NCBI RefSeq assembly: GCF_019801215.1
Contig: NZ_JAHVJO010000003.1
Location: forward strand, 310,001 to 374,000
From: Fictibacillus nanhaiensis
GTDB lineage: Bacteria; Bacillota; Bacilli; Bacillales; Fictibacillaceae
Direction: 5' to 3'
DNA: 64,000 nucleotides
Shown in pieces: positions 50,980-59,919 of this stretch. The stretch's first letter is position 1. The number at the start of each line of letters is the position of its first letter. A program made the position numbers and the translations under genes. The notes beneath the pieces are model-generated. The model was not told the DNA's origin. It made no database searches and was given only the letters and a program-made list of their open reading frames with translations.

Positions 50980-51041
50980 AACATTTCCTCCCTTGTCTTT
51001 TTTCTACCTATATCTATGTACGATCAAAAAATTGTATAACT

Positions 51042-51076
51042 AAAACCCTGCAGCTATGAATCACTGCAGGGTTATC
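51042..51076 (-). terminator. Terminator of the sugar ABC operon
   Basis: AACCCTGCAG...CTGCAGGGTT hairpin with TTTTAGTT on the minus strand. Confidence 0.8.
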
Positions 51077-51088
51077 ACTCTTATACGT

Positions 51089-51916
51089 CTATTCTTTTAC
51101 CGCACCAGAGGTTAATCCCGATACGATTCGGCGCTGGAAAGCCAGTACCATAATTACGAGCGGAACCGTGACAATCACGGTAGCAGCTGTAATCTCACCC
51201 CACGGGATGGTAAACTGTCCTTCAAACATCGCGATACCAACCGGAACCGTCTTATAAGCATCATCCGTGTTAATCGTTAAAGCAAACAGGAACTCGTTCC
51301 ACGCAGCGATAAATACAAGAATTGCTGTTGTGAATATGCCAGGAATAGCGAGTGGAAGAATAACTCGCCAGTAGGTCTGCATCAAGGATGCTCCGTCAAT
51401 TTTAGCGGCTTCCTCCAGATCAAATGGAATCTTGCGGAAGAACGTAACAAGAAGCCAAATCGACAAAGGCAAAGTAAACGTCGTGTATGGAATGATCAAA
51501 CCCAGATAGCTGTTCGTCAGCCCGAGATTCTTTAAAACGATATAGATAGGAGAAATGGTCGCAATCTGCGGAAACATGGAAACGGATAGTACGATTCCTA
51601 AAATAACCGTTTTTCCTTTAAACTTTAAACGCGCTATCGCATATGCTGCAAAACTAGCAACGAGAACGGTATATAGTGTTGTGACAGAAGCAACAACAAA
51701 GCTGTTCCATAAGTATTTTACAAAAGGATAATTCACAAAAACAGATTCATAGTTCTCTAACGTCATATTATCCGTAAACGGTATGAAGGCTCGGTCACCG
51801 AACAACTCGGCTACCGGCTTGATTGAACTTGTCAGCATCCATAAAAACGGAAACATGACAAGGAAGACAAACAATGCTAAAAAGACATAAAACATTGGAC
51901 CTGCTTTTTTGTTCAT
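51089..51916 (-). CDS. Carbohydrate ABC transporter permease (MalG type)
   Basis: 275-aa membrane protein with six helices (about 8-28, 72-95, 108-130, 140-160, 185-207, 245-265). EAA loop: EEAAKIDGASLMQTYWRVILPLAIPG. AGGAG lies before ATG 51916. It is last in the three-gene sugar operon: lipoprotein, MalF-type, MalG-type. No ATPase is encoded in the operon, so a shared MsmK/MsmX-type ATPase elsewhere is expected. Confidence 0.92.
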   Translation of the reverse strand: MNKKAGPMFYVFLALFVFLVMFPFLWMLTSSIKPVAELFGDRAFIPFTDNMTLENYESVFVNYPFVKYLWNSFVVASVTTLYTVLVASFAAYAIARLKFKGKTVILGIVLSVSMFPQIATISPIYIVLKNLGLTNSYLGLIIPYTTFTLPLSIWLLVTFFRKIPFDLEEAAKIDGASLMQTYWRVILPLAIPGIFTTAILVFIAAWNEFLFALTINTDDAYKTVPVGIAMFEGQFTIPWGEITAATVIVTVPLVIMVLAFQRRIVSGLTSGAVKE

Positions 51917-51946
51917 TTCCTGCTCACTCCTTTATGGTTTCCGTTT

Positions 51947-53290
51947 TTATTTATCATTTAATAAGTCACGACCTAAGAACTTAATATAGATTATAGATAT
52001 GACAGCTACACAGACAAACACAATAACAGCCAACGCCGAACCTTCACCGAAATTGGTTTGATTAAACATTACTTTATATGCCAGGATTGATATGGTTTCT
52101 GTAGAGTTTGCAGGACCACCGCCCGTTAAAACATAAACAAGGTCGAACACACGGAACGCATCAAGTGTACGGAACAACAAAGCGACAAGGATGCTTGATT
52201 TTAGAAGCGGTAAGGTAATCTTTACAAATTGCTTCCACTTACTCGCTCCATCAATAGCTGCTGCTTCATACAACGAACTCGGAATAGTCTGTAATCCTGC
52301 TAAAAGAAGAAGGGCCATATATGGTGTTGTTTTCCATACGTCTGCAAAAATAACCGAGAACATCGCTCCGTTACTGCTCGTTAATAAATCCGTCATGCGG
52401 TCGATCAGTCCGATTTCCTCAAATACTTTTGCCACGATTCCATTTTGTCCATCATATAAATATTTCCACATGAGAGCTGAAACCGCCGTAGGTATCGCCC
52501 AAGGAATAAGAATCGTCGCCCGAACAAGACCTCTCCCAAAGAACGCCTTATTGATCAGGATCGCGATGGCTAATCCAATAACGAGTTCTACAAAAACAGA
52601 GATCACTGTAAAGATGGTCGTATTTTGAATAGCTTTCCACATCCGCTTATCGGCTAAATTATCTTTGTAATGCTTCAAACCAATAAAGTTTGGTGTGATA
52701 ACCGAATCACTTAATGATGAGGATAAGCCGATTGCATCATCTGGATTTTCCAGCTCACTTTTAAGTTTTCTAACACGATCTGTCGTTTCATTTGTTGTTT
52801 TTTCTAGCTGGAGTGCTACAGCCTTTTCGATATCAGCAACAGCCAGTTCTTCGCTTATTGGCTTCATGACCATCAGTTTTTCGTCAACTTCATCATAACG
52901 AGCTTTAAGATCGTTATCTTTCTTTAGCTCTGCATCTATTCTCTCTAAATTGGACTGAATCTCTTTAAGCTCGACTTTAGTCTTTCCAGATGCGGTCTCT
53001 GCCTCTTCCTCCAGAGCATTGATCAGGAATGGAAAGTTATCTAAGTACGTGTGAAGATCTACTTTGTAAGAAACATACGCTTCAGATTTAGAAGGATTGT
53101 TTAGTCTCAGATCAAACATGCTGTAATAAAACGATTGAAAAACAGGCCATATTGCGATAACTAAAATAAGAATTAAGGAAGGGGCAATAAGGAAATAGCC
53201 GATTGAACGCTCAGAAAGCTTTTTCTTAGATTTCGACTTTGCTCTTGCTGCAATAGGCTTTTCGTTGTTAGGCATTAGATTAGGTTTCAA
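51947..53290 (-). CDS. Carbohydrate ABC transporter permease (MalF type) with a long extracytoplasmic coiled-coil insertion
   Basis: 447-aa permease. After a basic N-terminus, the first helix is at about 29-50 (SIGYFLIAPSLILILVIAIW). An insertion of about 150 residues (about 65-210) follows, rich in E/K/L (TKVELKEIQSNLERIDAEL, LEKTTNETTDRVRKLKSEL) and probably outside the membrane as coiled coil. The usual five helices and the EAA loop (YEAAAIDGASKWKQFVKITLPLL) come next. TTG 53290 is preferred (AAGGAG 9 nt before); the open frame 66 nt upstream lacks an RBS. Most MalF homologues in Bacilli have only a short loop here. Confidence 0.88.
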   Translation of the reverse strand: MKPNLMPNNEKPIAARAKSKSKKKLSERSIGYFLIAPSLILILVIAIWPVFQSFYYSMFDLRLNNPSKSEAYVSYKVDLHTYLDNFPFLINALEEEAETASGKTKVELKEIQSNLERIDAELKKDNDLKARYDEVDEKLMVMKPISEELAVADIEKAVALQLEKTTNETTDRVRKLKSELENPDDAIGLSSSLSDSVITPNFIGLKHYKDNLADKRMWKAIQNTTIFTVISVFVELVIGLAIAILINKAFFGRGLVRATILIPWAIPTAVSALMWKYLYDGQNGIVAKVFEEIGLIDRMTDLLTSSNGAMFSVIFADVWKTTPYMALLLLAGLQTIPSSLYEAAAIDGASKWKQFVKITLPLLKSSILVALLFRTLDAFRVFDLVYVLTGGGPANSTETISILAYKVMFNQTNFGEGSALAVIVFVCVAVISIIYIKFLGRDLLNDK

Positions 53291-53380
53291 AAGGGTCAGC
53301 TCCTTGCTTTTCGAATGCAATCGACGGACGGGCGTTGAAACGTCCATCCATTTCACTCTGTGGAATCGATACCAGATAGA

Positions 53381-53417
53381 GAGAAAAGGGAGCCTTCATC
53401 CTAAAGAAGGCCTGCCC
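53381..53417 (-). terminator. Intra-operon attenuator between binding-protein and permease genes
   Basis: Minus-strand GGGCAGGCCTTC...GAAGGCTCCC hairpin followed by TTTTCTC, 22 nt downstream of the lipoprotein stop. Partial termination here would give more binding protein than permease. Confidence 0.6.
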
Positions 53418-53437
53418 TTTTCCTACTAAAACATGGC

Positions 53438-54739
53438 TTATTTTTCAAGTTTCTCTGAAATCTCTTTTTGCATATTTTTAGCCGCTTCTTCAGGAGTGAT
53501 CTTCTTAGCGATAGCGCTGGATACTTGAACCTGAATGATGTCAGAAATCTCTGGGTAGTTCGGTGCTACCGGACGAGATACAGCAGCTTCTAAAGCATTT
53601 ACAAAACCTTCTTCTTTAAAGTATGGATTTGCCTCTAAAACTTCTTGGTCATCATATAGAGAAAGAATCGTTGGTGCATGTCCACCTTTGATCGCGTCGA
53701 TCTTTTGTCCTTTTTCTCCAGCCATAAAGCTTAAGAACTTCCATGCTTCTTCAGGATGCTTCGTGTTTTTGTTAATACCAGCCATCCAGCCGCCTAGAGC
53801 TGCTGCTGAACCTGCATCACCAGATGGAAGTGGAGCTACGCCTACTTTACCTACAATCTTTGATTGCTTCTCATCGTTTGCTAAGGCAAATTGATAAGGC
53901 CAGTTACGGATTAGGCCAGCTTGTCCGTTAATGAATGCTGTATGAGACTCAGGCTCAGCAAATGTTGTAACGTTTTGTGGCACAACATCAGAGTTCACGA
54001 TTTCAACAAGCTTCGAAATTCCTTTAACTGCCTCTGGAGAATCAACTTTAACTTCACCATTTTCATCAATGATCTTTCCGCCATAAGAAGCGATGAATTC
54101 AACCGCGTTACATACTAGCCCTTCATATTGCTTCGCTTGCAGCAAGTAACCGAACTGCGTTCCGCCTTGTCCTTTTGTTTCTTTTGCTTTTGCTAACAGG
54201 TCATCCCATGTTTGCGGAACTTCACCTTCACCTACAAGGTCTGTACGGTAGAAAAGCATTCCTGCATCAATAAACTTCGGAAGTGCCCACTGCTTTCCTT
54301 TGAACTTGGAAGCACTTAATGCCCCTTCGTTATAAGCATCAAGATCTACGCCATCTTTTTCGATAAATCGATCTAGAGGCATCAAGAACCCAGCTTGTGC
54401 AAACTCTGCTGGCCAGATAACATCCAGATCAATCACATCGATCTCATCTGAGTTCGCGTTAAATGCTGTTACGTAAGCATCATGCTGCTTCCCGGTATCC
54501 GCTGGCATTTCTTTAAATTTCACCTTAATGTTAGGGTTTTCTTTTTCAAAAGCTTCCACCATCGCTTTAGTCCCTTGTGTGTCATCCTTACCACGTGCAT
54601 AAACGATCGTTACTTTCTCGTCTTTATCGCCGCCGGAATTATTGCTGCTGCCTTCCTCTTTGTCTGAGCAAGCTGCAAGCACAAGTGAAAGCGCTAGCGA
54701 TGCAGAAATCACTTTCGAGATATTCTTAAGCTTTTTCAT
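53438..54739 (-). CDS. Sugar-binding lipoprotein of the ABC importer
   Basis: 433-aa extracellular solute-binding protein, family 1. Signal peptide with lipobox SLVLAAC (Cys24), then a Ser/Asn/Gly-rich spacer. EKVTIVYARGKDDTQGTKAMVEAFEKENPNIKVKF is the typical start of the fold, and GWMAGINKNTKHPEEAWKFLSFM is typical near the C-terminus. It is first gene of the operon behind a LacI-type operator, with the coding strand leading to two permeases. Oligosaccharide or maltodextrin-like substrate is likely; the identity is not read from the sequence. Confidence 0.92.
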   Translation of the reverse strand: MKKLKNISKVISASLALSLVLAACSDKEEGSSNNSGGDKDEKVTIVYARGKDDTQGTKAMVEAFEKENPNIKVKFKEMPADTGKQHDAYVTAFNANSDEIDVIDLDVIWPAEFAQAGFLMPLDRFIEKDGVDLDAYNEGALSASKFKGKQWALPKFIDAGMLFYRTDLVGEGEVPQTWDDLLAKAKETKGQGGTQFGYLLQAKQYEGLVCNAVEFIASYGGKIIDENGEVKVDSPEAVKGISKLVEIVNSDVVPQNVTTFAEPESHTAFINGQAGLIRNWPYQFALANDEKQSKIVGKVGVAPLPSGDAGSAAALGGWMAGINKNTKHPEEAWKFLSFMAGEKGQKIDAIKGGHAPTILSLYDDQEVLEANPYFKEEGFVNALEAAVSRPVAPNYPEISDIIQVQVSSAIAKKITPEEAAKNMQKEISEKLEK

Positions 54740-54764
54740 TTTATTTCCCCCTACTCTCCTGTTT

Positions 54765-54778
54765 TGTAAACGATTTCA
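54765..54778. promoter_or_regulatory. LacI-type operator/cre-like site before the sugar ABC operon
   Basis: Minus strand TGAAATCGTTTACA. It matches the site before the lacI gene at 55821 in 13 of 14 bases and the general TGWNANCGNTNWCA pattern. Confidence 0.65.
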
Positions 54779-54795
54779 TTTCATTTTAAAAATTT

Positions 54796-55782
54796 TTAAG
54801 TTGAAGTCCGTTCAATCAAACGAAGCGGCAAGATTACTTCTTTTCTTACGGGACGCCTTTTGGATTGAATAGATTCAATCATCAACTCCATCGCGTTACG
54901 GGCAATCGTTTCAATGGGTTGTTCTACCGTTGTTAGCTCCATAAGTTCTGCAAGAGGCTGATTGTCAAAGCCTATGATAGCTAAGTCCTCAGGTACTCTC
55001 CATCCCGCATCTTTCGCAGCTTTCACAAGACCTGCTGCCACTTCATCACTTCCAGTAAACAGAGCCTGTGGCGGATCATCCAGTTTCTCCAAAGCTTTAA
55101 ACGTATTCAAGCCATCTTGGACACTGTAAGCATTGCGGAAAAACCATTCATCTTTCATTAGCAGACCCGCTTCCTCAACTGCTTTTAAAAAACCAACCTT
55201 TCTGTCGTAAGCCACTCTTGAACTTTTGTGATCACCGGAACAAAATCCAAGCTTTGTATATCCCTTATCGATCAGATGTTTTGTTCCTATGTACCCGCCT
55301 TCGATCTGATTTAGGAACACAATAGGGACTTCGGCCGTATCGGTATATTCGTTGCATACAACGATCGGTCCATATGACAAATAAGGTTCAATCTGACCCC
55401 AGTCATTTTCGATTGACGTTAAGATCAAACCGTCTACTTGCTTCGTTTTTAAGAGCTCTAAGAAGTTACGTTCCTGCTCCTTTTTGTATCGCGTTTGGCA
55501 CAAGATTAGCTGATAGCCTTTTTTACCCGCCTCTTTTTCCATCACTTCAACCAAATGACTAAAAAATGGATTCGTGATTCGCGGAACATAGACAGCAATC
55601 GTTTCCGTCTGTTGCCTTCGCAATCTTCTTGCAGATGAATTAGGAACATAATTCAGTTCTTCCATGGCTTTAGAAACAAGTCGTTTTTTTTCTTCAGTTA
55701 CATATGGATGCTGGTTGATTACCCTCGAAACGGTCGTCCGAGATAATCCGGCTAATTTCGCCACATCTTGAATGGTTGCCAT
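54796..55782 (-). CDS. LacI family transcriptional regulator
   Basis: 328-aa repressor. HTH residues 2-50: ATIQDVAKLAGLSRTTVSRV and VINQHPYVTEEKKRLV; hinge SSARRLRRQQTETIAVYVP; then the periplasmic-binding-like core (GYIGTKHLIDKGYTKLGFCS, ALFTGSDEVAAGLVKAAKD, AIIGFDNQPLAELMELTTVEQP). Located directly upstream of the sugar ABC operon in the same direction, and preceded by its own near-identical operator. Probably senses the transported sugar. Confidence 0.92.
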   Translation of the reverse strand: MATIQDVAKLAGLSRTTVSRVINQHPYVTEEKKRLVSKAMEELNYVPNSSARRLRRQQTETIAVYVPRITNPFFSHLVEVMEKEAGKKGYQLILCQTRYKKEQERNFLELLKTKQVDGLILTSIENDWGQIEPYLSYGPIVVCNEYTDTAEVPIVFLNQIEGGYIGTKHLIDKGYTKLGFCSGDHKSSRVAYDRKVGFLKAVEEAGLLMKDEWFFRNAYSVQDGLNTFKALEKLDDPPQALFTGSDEVAAGLVKAAKDAGWRVPEDLAIIGFDNQPLAELMELTTVEQPIETIARNAMELMIESIQSKRRPVRKEVILPLRLIERTST

Positions 55783-55820
55783 CAGAATCTCCTCTTAAAA
55801 ACAATGTGGAATCGAATTCA

Positions 55821-55834
55821 TGAAATCGTTTTCA
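55821..55834. promoter_or_regulatory. LacI-type operator/cre-like site before the lacI gene
   Basis: TGAAATCGTTTTCA, about 40 nt upstream of the lacI ATG at 55782; the counterpart at 54765 has the same half-sites. Confidence 0.65.
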
Positions 55835-55990
55835 TAAATCGAGTATAAGTTACCCTCTAACTTCAGGTCAATGCCTTTTTTCAGAAAGTTTCGTGATTAA
55901 GGTCGTGTGTCCAAGCAGGAGATCATCGGAAACGAACGAACTTATGATAAAATACATAAACGATTGTTATTCTTGAAAGGAGCCGGACGG

Positions 55991-56713
55991 ATGATTAAAG
56001 TAAAAAATTTAAAAAAGTCCTTTGGTGAGCTTGAAGTACTGAAGGACATCAATGCAGAAATAAAACCACAGGAAGTTGTCTGTGTCATAGGACCTTCTGG
56101 CTCGGGGAAGAGTACGTTTCTTCGGTGTATCAATAAACTGGAGGATATAACAGGTGGTCAAGTTTTAGTTAACGGAACAGACATTACGGATCCCAAAACG
56201 AACATTAATAAAATTCGGGAAGAAGTCGGAATGGTATTTCAGCAATTCAACCTCTTTCCCCATAAAACGGTATTAGAAAATGTAACCCTTGCTCCACTTA
56301 AGGTGAAAAATTCGAACAAAAAAGATGCCGAACAAAAAGCGCTAGCATTATTAGAAAAAGTCGGGCTTCAAGATAAAGCAAACGCTTATCCCTCACAATT
56401 AAGCGGTGGACAAAAGCAGCGTGTTGCGATCGCACGCGCTCTCGCGATGGATCCGAAAATCATGCTGTTTGATGAACCAACGTCAGCATTAGACCCTGAG
56501 ATGGTCGGTGAAGTATTAGAGGTTATGAAGGATCTTGCTCGTGAAGGAATGACGATGGTCGTCGTTACGCATGAGATGGGATTTGCCCGTGAAGTCGGTG
56601 ATCGTGTGATTTTCATGGATGGCGGATATATCGTCGAAGAAAATATACCTTCTGAGCTATTCGGTAACACGCAGCATGAACGTACAAAACTATTCTTGAG
56701 TAAGGTACTATAA
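55991..56713 (+). CDS. Polar amino acid ABC transporter ATP-binding protein (GlnQ type)
   Basis: 240-aa ATPase. Walker [11 protein letters not shown]-loop [18 protein letters not shown], signature [15 protein letters not shown], Walker [16 protein letters not shown]-loop VVTHEMGFA: the GlnQ/ArtM pattern. ATG 55991 has AAAGGAG 8 nt upstream. It stands alone: no amino acid permease or binding protein is nearby, so it is an orphan ATPase that would work with subunits encoded elsewhere. Confidence 0.9.
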   Translation: MIKVKNLKKSFGELEVLKDINAEIKPQEVVCVIGPSGSGKSTFLRCINKLEDITGGQVLVNGTDITDPKTNINKIREEVGMVFQQFNLFPHKTVLENVTLAPLKVKNSNKKDAEQKALALLEKVGLQDKANAYPSQLSGGQKQRVAIARALAMDPKIMLFDEPTSALDPEMVGEVLEVMKDLAREGMTMVVVTHEMGFAREVGDRVIFMDGGYIVEENIPSELFGNTQHERTKLFLSKVL

Positions 56714-56772
56714 GTCCATTATTGGGTGGACATTGAAGAACCAGTATATTTTTACCGTTTTTCCTTTTAAAT

Positions 56773-56821
56773 AAAAAACAAGGACATCGCGTGTAATTTT
56801 CATGCGATGTTCTTGTTTTTA
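56773..56821 (+). terminator. Terminator of the GlnQ-type gene
   Basis: AACAAGGACATCGC...GCGATGTTCTTGTT hairpin followed by TTTT. Confidence 0.85.
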
Positions 56822-56931
56822 ACTGGCCCTTTTTACTTTGGATGATTTCTATTCATTCCTGACGATTACAATGTGATTGGAACGAATGAGTGTTTTTACG
56901 AAGTAACCGCCTCAATCGGTTTAATTTACGA

Positions 56932-58491
56932 TTACTTTTTGATTAACCCTTTACTTCTTAAGAAGTCTTGTGCCACTTCACTTGGATTTTCTTTATCGAT
57001 ATCAACCTTCGCGTTCATCTCCTGCATGTCTTTAACAGTTATTGCGCCTTCTAGCTCCTTCAACACTTTTTCAAGCTCTGGATACTCTTTTAGCGTTTCA
57101 TCTCGAACAATTGGAATGGCATCATACGGCGGGAAGAATTTTTTATCGTCTTCTATCGTCTTTAAATTGAATCGTGTAATTCTTCCATCTGTCGTAAAGG
57201 CTGAAATCGTATCAACTTCTCCTTCTTTTACTGCCGTGTACATAAGGTTAGGGTCGATGCTGACCTTTTTCTTAAAGTTTAAATTATACGCTTTGGCGAA
57301 CGGTTTATATCCATCTTCTCGCTCATAAAATTCACTTGGTGCCCCAAATGTAACTTGGTTTGATTTTGGTGACAGCTCAGAGATCGTTTTCACTCCGATT
57401 CGATCGTACGCTTCCTGATTCATTGCAACCGTGTACGTATTTTCAAAACCTAAAGGGTACATCCACTGCAGGTTATATTTTTCGCTATACCCTTGCTTCA
57501 CTTTTTCATAGATTTTGTCAGGATTCATACCTTCTTTGTATTCCTCTTTTAAGATGGTTAATAATCCTGTACCAGTGTATTCCACATACATATCGATATC
57601 ACCAGCTTTAAGGGCTTCCGTTAAAATCGGGGTTTCTCCTATTCCTTCTTTAATCACTACAGGATAGTCTGTCTTTTCTTTAATGTACTCTGCCATGATG
57701 TGTGGAAGAATATATTGCTCTGTCCATTTTTTACCCGAGATTACGATGGCATCTTCCGTCGTTGTCCCGCGATAGATGAAGAAAATAACGAGTGCTGCCA
57801 CCGGAATTAAAATCCATGAAGTCTTCTTCCAAGAAAAGCGTTTCTTTGCCCTTGGCTGTGTAGCGATTTCAATCCGTTTTAAAATAAAGTCAAATAAAAT
57901 AGCTAACAGAGCCGCTGGAATGGCACCCGCTAATACGATTTCATTACGAGTTGTAGAAAGACCCCGGTAAATAAGATCTCCTAATCCGCCTGCACCAATA
58001 AATGCAGCAAGCGTAGCCACTCCAATCGTAAGGACAGTTGCTGTGCGAAGACCTGCCATAATAATCGGAAGTGCGAGTGGCAATTCAATCATTCGCAGAA
58101 TCTGAGTATTGGTCATTCCCATTCCTCGTCCTGCTTCAACTGCTGACTGATCAACCTCTGTAATCCCTGTATACGTATTACGCAAAATCGGCAGAAGCGC
58201 ATAAACCGTTAACGCAATAATGGCCGTGATGTTGCCGATCCCGAAGAATGGCAATAGAAATCCAAACAACGCTAAGCTAGGAATGGTTTGGAAGACCGCC
58301 GTTACACCAATTACAGGTTCAGCGATAGATTTTCTTCTTGATATAAAAATCCCTAACGGAATCGCAATAATCGTTGCTATAAAAATAGAAACAAAGGATA
58401 AAAACAAATGCTGCTGCAATCCAATCAAAATTTCAGGCCATCTCGATTGAACAGTATTTAAAAACGTTGTAAAAAAGTTTTGGTTATCCAT
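56932..58491 (-). CDS. opuFB: Osmoprotectant ABC transporter permease fused to substrate-binding domain (OpuF/OpuC type)
   Basis: 519-aa hybrid. Residues 1 to about 215 are a permease with five helices and the loop EAGRGMGMTNTQILRMIELPLALPIIMAGLRTATV-like (AGRGMGMTNTQILRMIELPL). One more helix lies at about 228-245 (SWILIPVAALVIFFIY). From about 250 on comes an OpuCC-like binding domain (ITGKKWTEQYIL-like, EYTGTGLLTILKEE, NLQWMYPLGFENTYTVAM, FGAPSEFYERED, SAFTTDGRI). OpuF systems are known to carry this fusion. It overlaps the ATPase gene by 8 bp. Choline/glycine betaine/ectoine are likely substrates. Confidence 0.9.
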   Translation of the reverse strand: MDNQNFFTTFLNTVQSRWPEILIGLQQHLFLSFVSIFIATIIAIPLGIFISRRKSIAEPVIGVTAVFQTIPSLALFGFLLPFFGIGNITAIIALTVYALLPILRNTYTGITEVDQSAVEAGRGMGMTNTQILRMIELPLALPIIMAGLRTATVLTIGVATLAAFIGAGGLGDLIYRGLSTTRNEIVLAGAIPAALLAILFDFILKRIEIATQPRAKKRFSWKKTSWILIPVAALVIFFIYRGTTTEDAIVISGKKWTEQYILPHIMAEYIKEKTDYPVVIKEGIGETPILTEALKAGDIDMYVEYTGTGLLTILKEEYKEGMNPDKIYEKVKQGYSEKYNLQWMYPLGFENTYTVAMNQEAYDRIGVKTISELSPKSNQVTFGAPSEFYEREDGYKPFAKAYNLNFKKKVSIDPNLMYTAVKEGEVDTISAFTTDGRITRFNLKTIEDDKKFFPPYDAIPIVRDETLKEYPELEKVLKELEGAITVKDMQEMNAKVDIDKENPSEVAQDFLRSKGLIKK

Positions 58492-59629
58492 GTTCAGGTC
58501 CTCCTTCTAGAGGAGTTCCTATGCGCAATCCTGCAAGACCTCTCATCATCGTTGCCCGTGTTATCAACCCAACGACCTGTTCTTCTTCCATAACTGGAAT
58601 GGAAGTTACTTTTTTTACTGCGAAAATCTCTGCAACTTCTGTATAAGAAGCATCTACAGGTACCGTTACTACTTCGTGATTCATAATATCTTGAACGGTC
58701 TTATCTTCCTCATGAAAATGCTTTTCTATCGTTTCAAGGGTTGCCACACCTAGCAGTTTCCCTTTCTGATCTGTAACAAGCAAACTATCTACCGTATGCT
58801 TTTTCATCATTTTTAACGCTTCAGCTAATCCTCTTGTCGGTTTAGCTGTAACAAGCTTCTGCAGCATCAAATCTCTTGCTGAAGGGGCAGAAGCGTTTGT
58901 ATTTAATCGTTCTTCTCCAATGAATCCTTTTACAAAGTCATTAGCAGGATGTCGCAAAATCTTTTCAGGAGTGTCAAACTGAACAATTTCACCATTCTGC
59001 ATTATCGCGATTCGATCTGCTATTTTTATCGCTTCATCCATATCATGGGTAACAAAAACAATCGTTTTCTTAATGGAATCTTGAAGACTAACTAGTTCAT
59101 CTTGAAGCTGCTCACGGCTGATAGGATCTAGCGCAGAGAACGGCTCGTCCATTAAAATAACTGGCGGTTCTGCTGCAAGCGCACGAATAACTCCTATACG
59201 CTGCTGTTGACCTCCGCTTAGCTCAGAAGGATACCGCTTTTTAAATGTGGCTGGATCTAACCCTACTAAATCAAGCAGTTCATCGACTCTGCCCTCATAT
59301 TCTTCTTTCTTCCAACCTTTTAATCGAGGTACGAGTGAAATATTATCTTCAATCGTCATATGAGGCAGAAGTCCAATCTGCTGAATAACATATCCGATAT
59401 TCCTTCTCAGCTCAACGGGGTTTTGGTTTGCAATGTCTTCCCCATCAATTAAAATAGTCCCTTTTGATGGTTCGATCAAACGGTTTATCATCCTCATGGT
59501 TGTCGTTTTACCGCAACCACTAGGCCCAATCAGCGTGACTAACTCTCCTTTTTTAATTTGAAAGTCAATGTTCTTCAAGGCCTCAAAACCGTCAGGAAAC
59601 GTTTTTCCTACGTTTTTGAAAGTAATCAA
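58484..59629 (-). CDS. opuFA: Osmoprotectant ABC transporter ATP-binding protein with CBS domains
   Basis: 381-aa ATPase of OpuBA/OpuCA size. Walker A GPSGCGKTT, signature LSGGQQQRIGVIRAL, Walker B PVILMDEPFSALDPI, H-loop VTHDMDEA. From about residue 255 two CBS domains follow (VDSLLVTDQKGKLLGVATLE, MNHEVVTVPVDASYTEVA, VTSIPVMEEEQVVGLITRATMMRGLAG), which in OpuA/OpuC sense ionic strength or nucleotides. TTG 59629 with GGAG 9 nt before. It precedes the fused permease gene. Confidence 0.92.
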   Translation of the reverse strand: MITFKNVGKTFPDGFEALKNIDFQIKKGELVTLIGPSGCGKTTTMRMINRLIEPSKGTILIDGEDIANQNPVELRRNIGYVIQQIGLLPHMTIEDNISLVPRLKGWKKEEYEGRVDELLDLVGLDPATFKKRYPSELSGGQQQRIGVIRALAAEPPVILMDEPFSALDPISREQLQDELVSLQDSIKKTIVFVTHDMDEAIKIADRIAIMQNGEIVQFDTPEKILRHPANDFVKGFIGEERLNTNASAPSARDLMLQKLVTAKPTRGLAEALKMMKKHTVDSLLVTDQKGKLLGVATLETIEKHFHEEDKTVQDIMNHEVVTVPVDASYTEVAEIFAVKKVTSIPVMEEEQVVGLITRATMMRGLAGLRIGTPLEGGPEHG

Positions 59630-59789
59630 AGTGGTTCTCTCCTTTTTACGTAAAATAAGCTGCATCCTTTAGAATGTCCAATTATTATAGTTCCCTTGCT
59701 TGCTTGCTAAAAAACGTCTTTTTCAAGCGGAAGTTGATTATCTATGAAAGTTCAGCCATTTTTTTAGGATTCCTAATGTTTTGCCCTCA

Positions 59790-59851
59790 AATCCAAAAAT
59801 TTTTGCATGAATTCACGAGTTTTTATTCTGAATCCAAAAAAATGAGGATAT
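59790..59851. repeat. Short array related to the 3634 repeats (three units)
   Basis: AATCCA, AATTCA, AATCCA at 59790, 59810 and 59831 (spacing 20 and 21), each followed by AAAAA or CGAGTTTTTA as in the 3634 array. The gap 59630-59867 contains nothing else that I can support. Confidence 0.65.
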
Positions 59852-59867
59852 ATGAAATAATCGTGCA

Positions 59868-59903
59868 CATAAAAAAGCACATGGACATACATTCCAAGTG
59901 CTT
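59868..59903 (-). terminator. Terminator of yhgE
   Basis: Minus-strand AGCACTTGG...CCATGTGCT hairpin followed by TTTTTTATG. Confidence 0.75.
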
Positions 59904-59919
59904 TAGCGATTAAGCTCCT

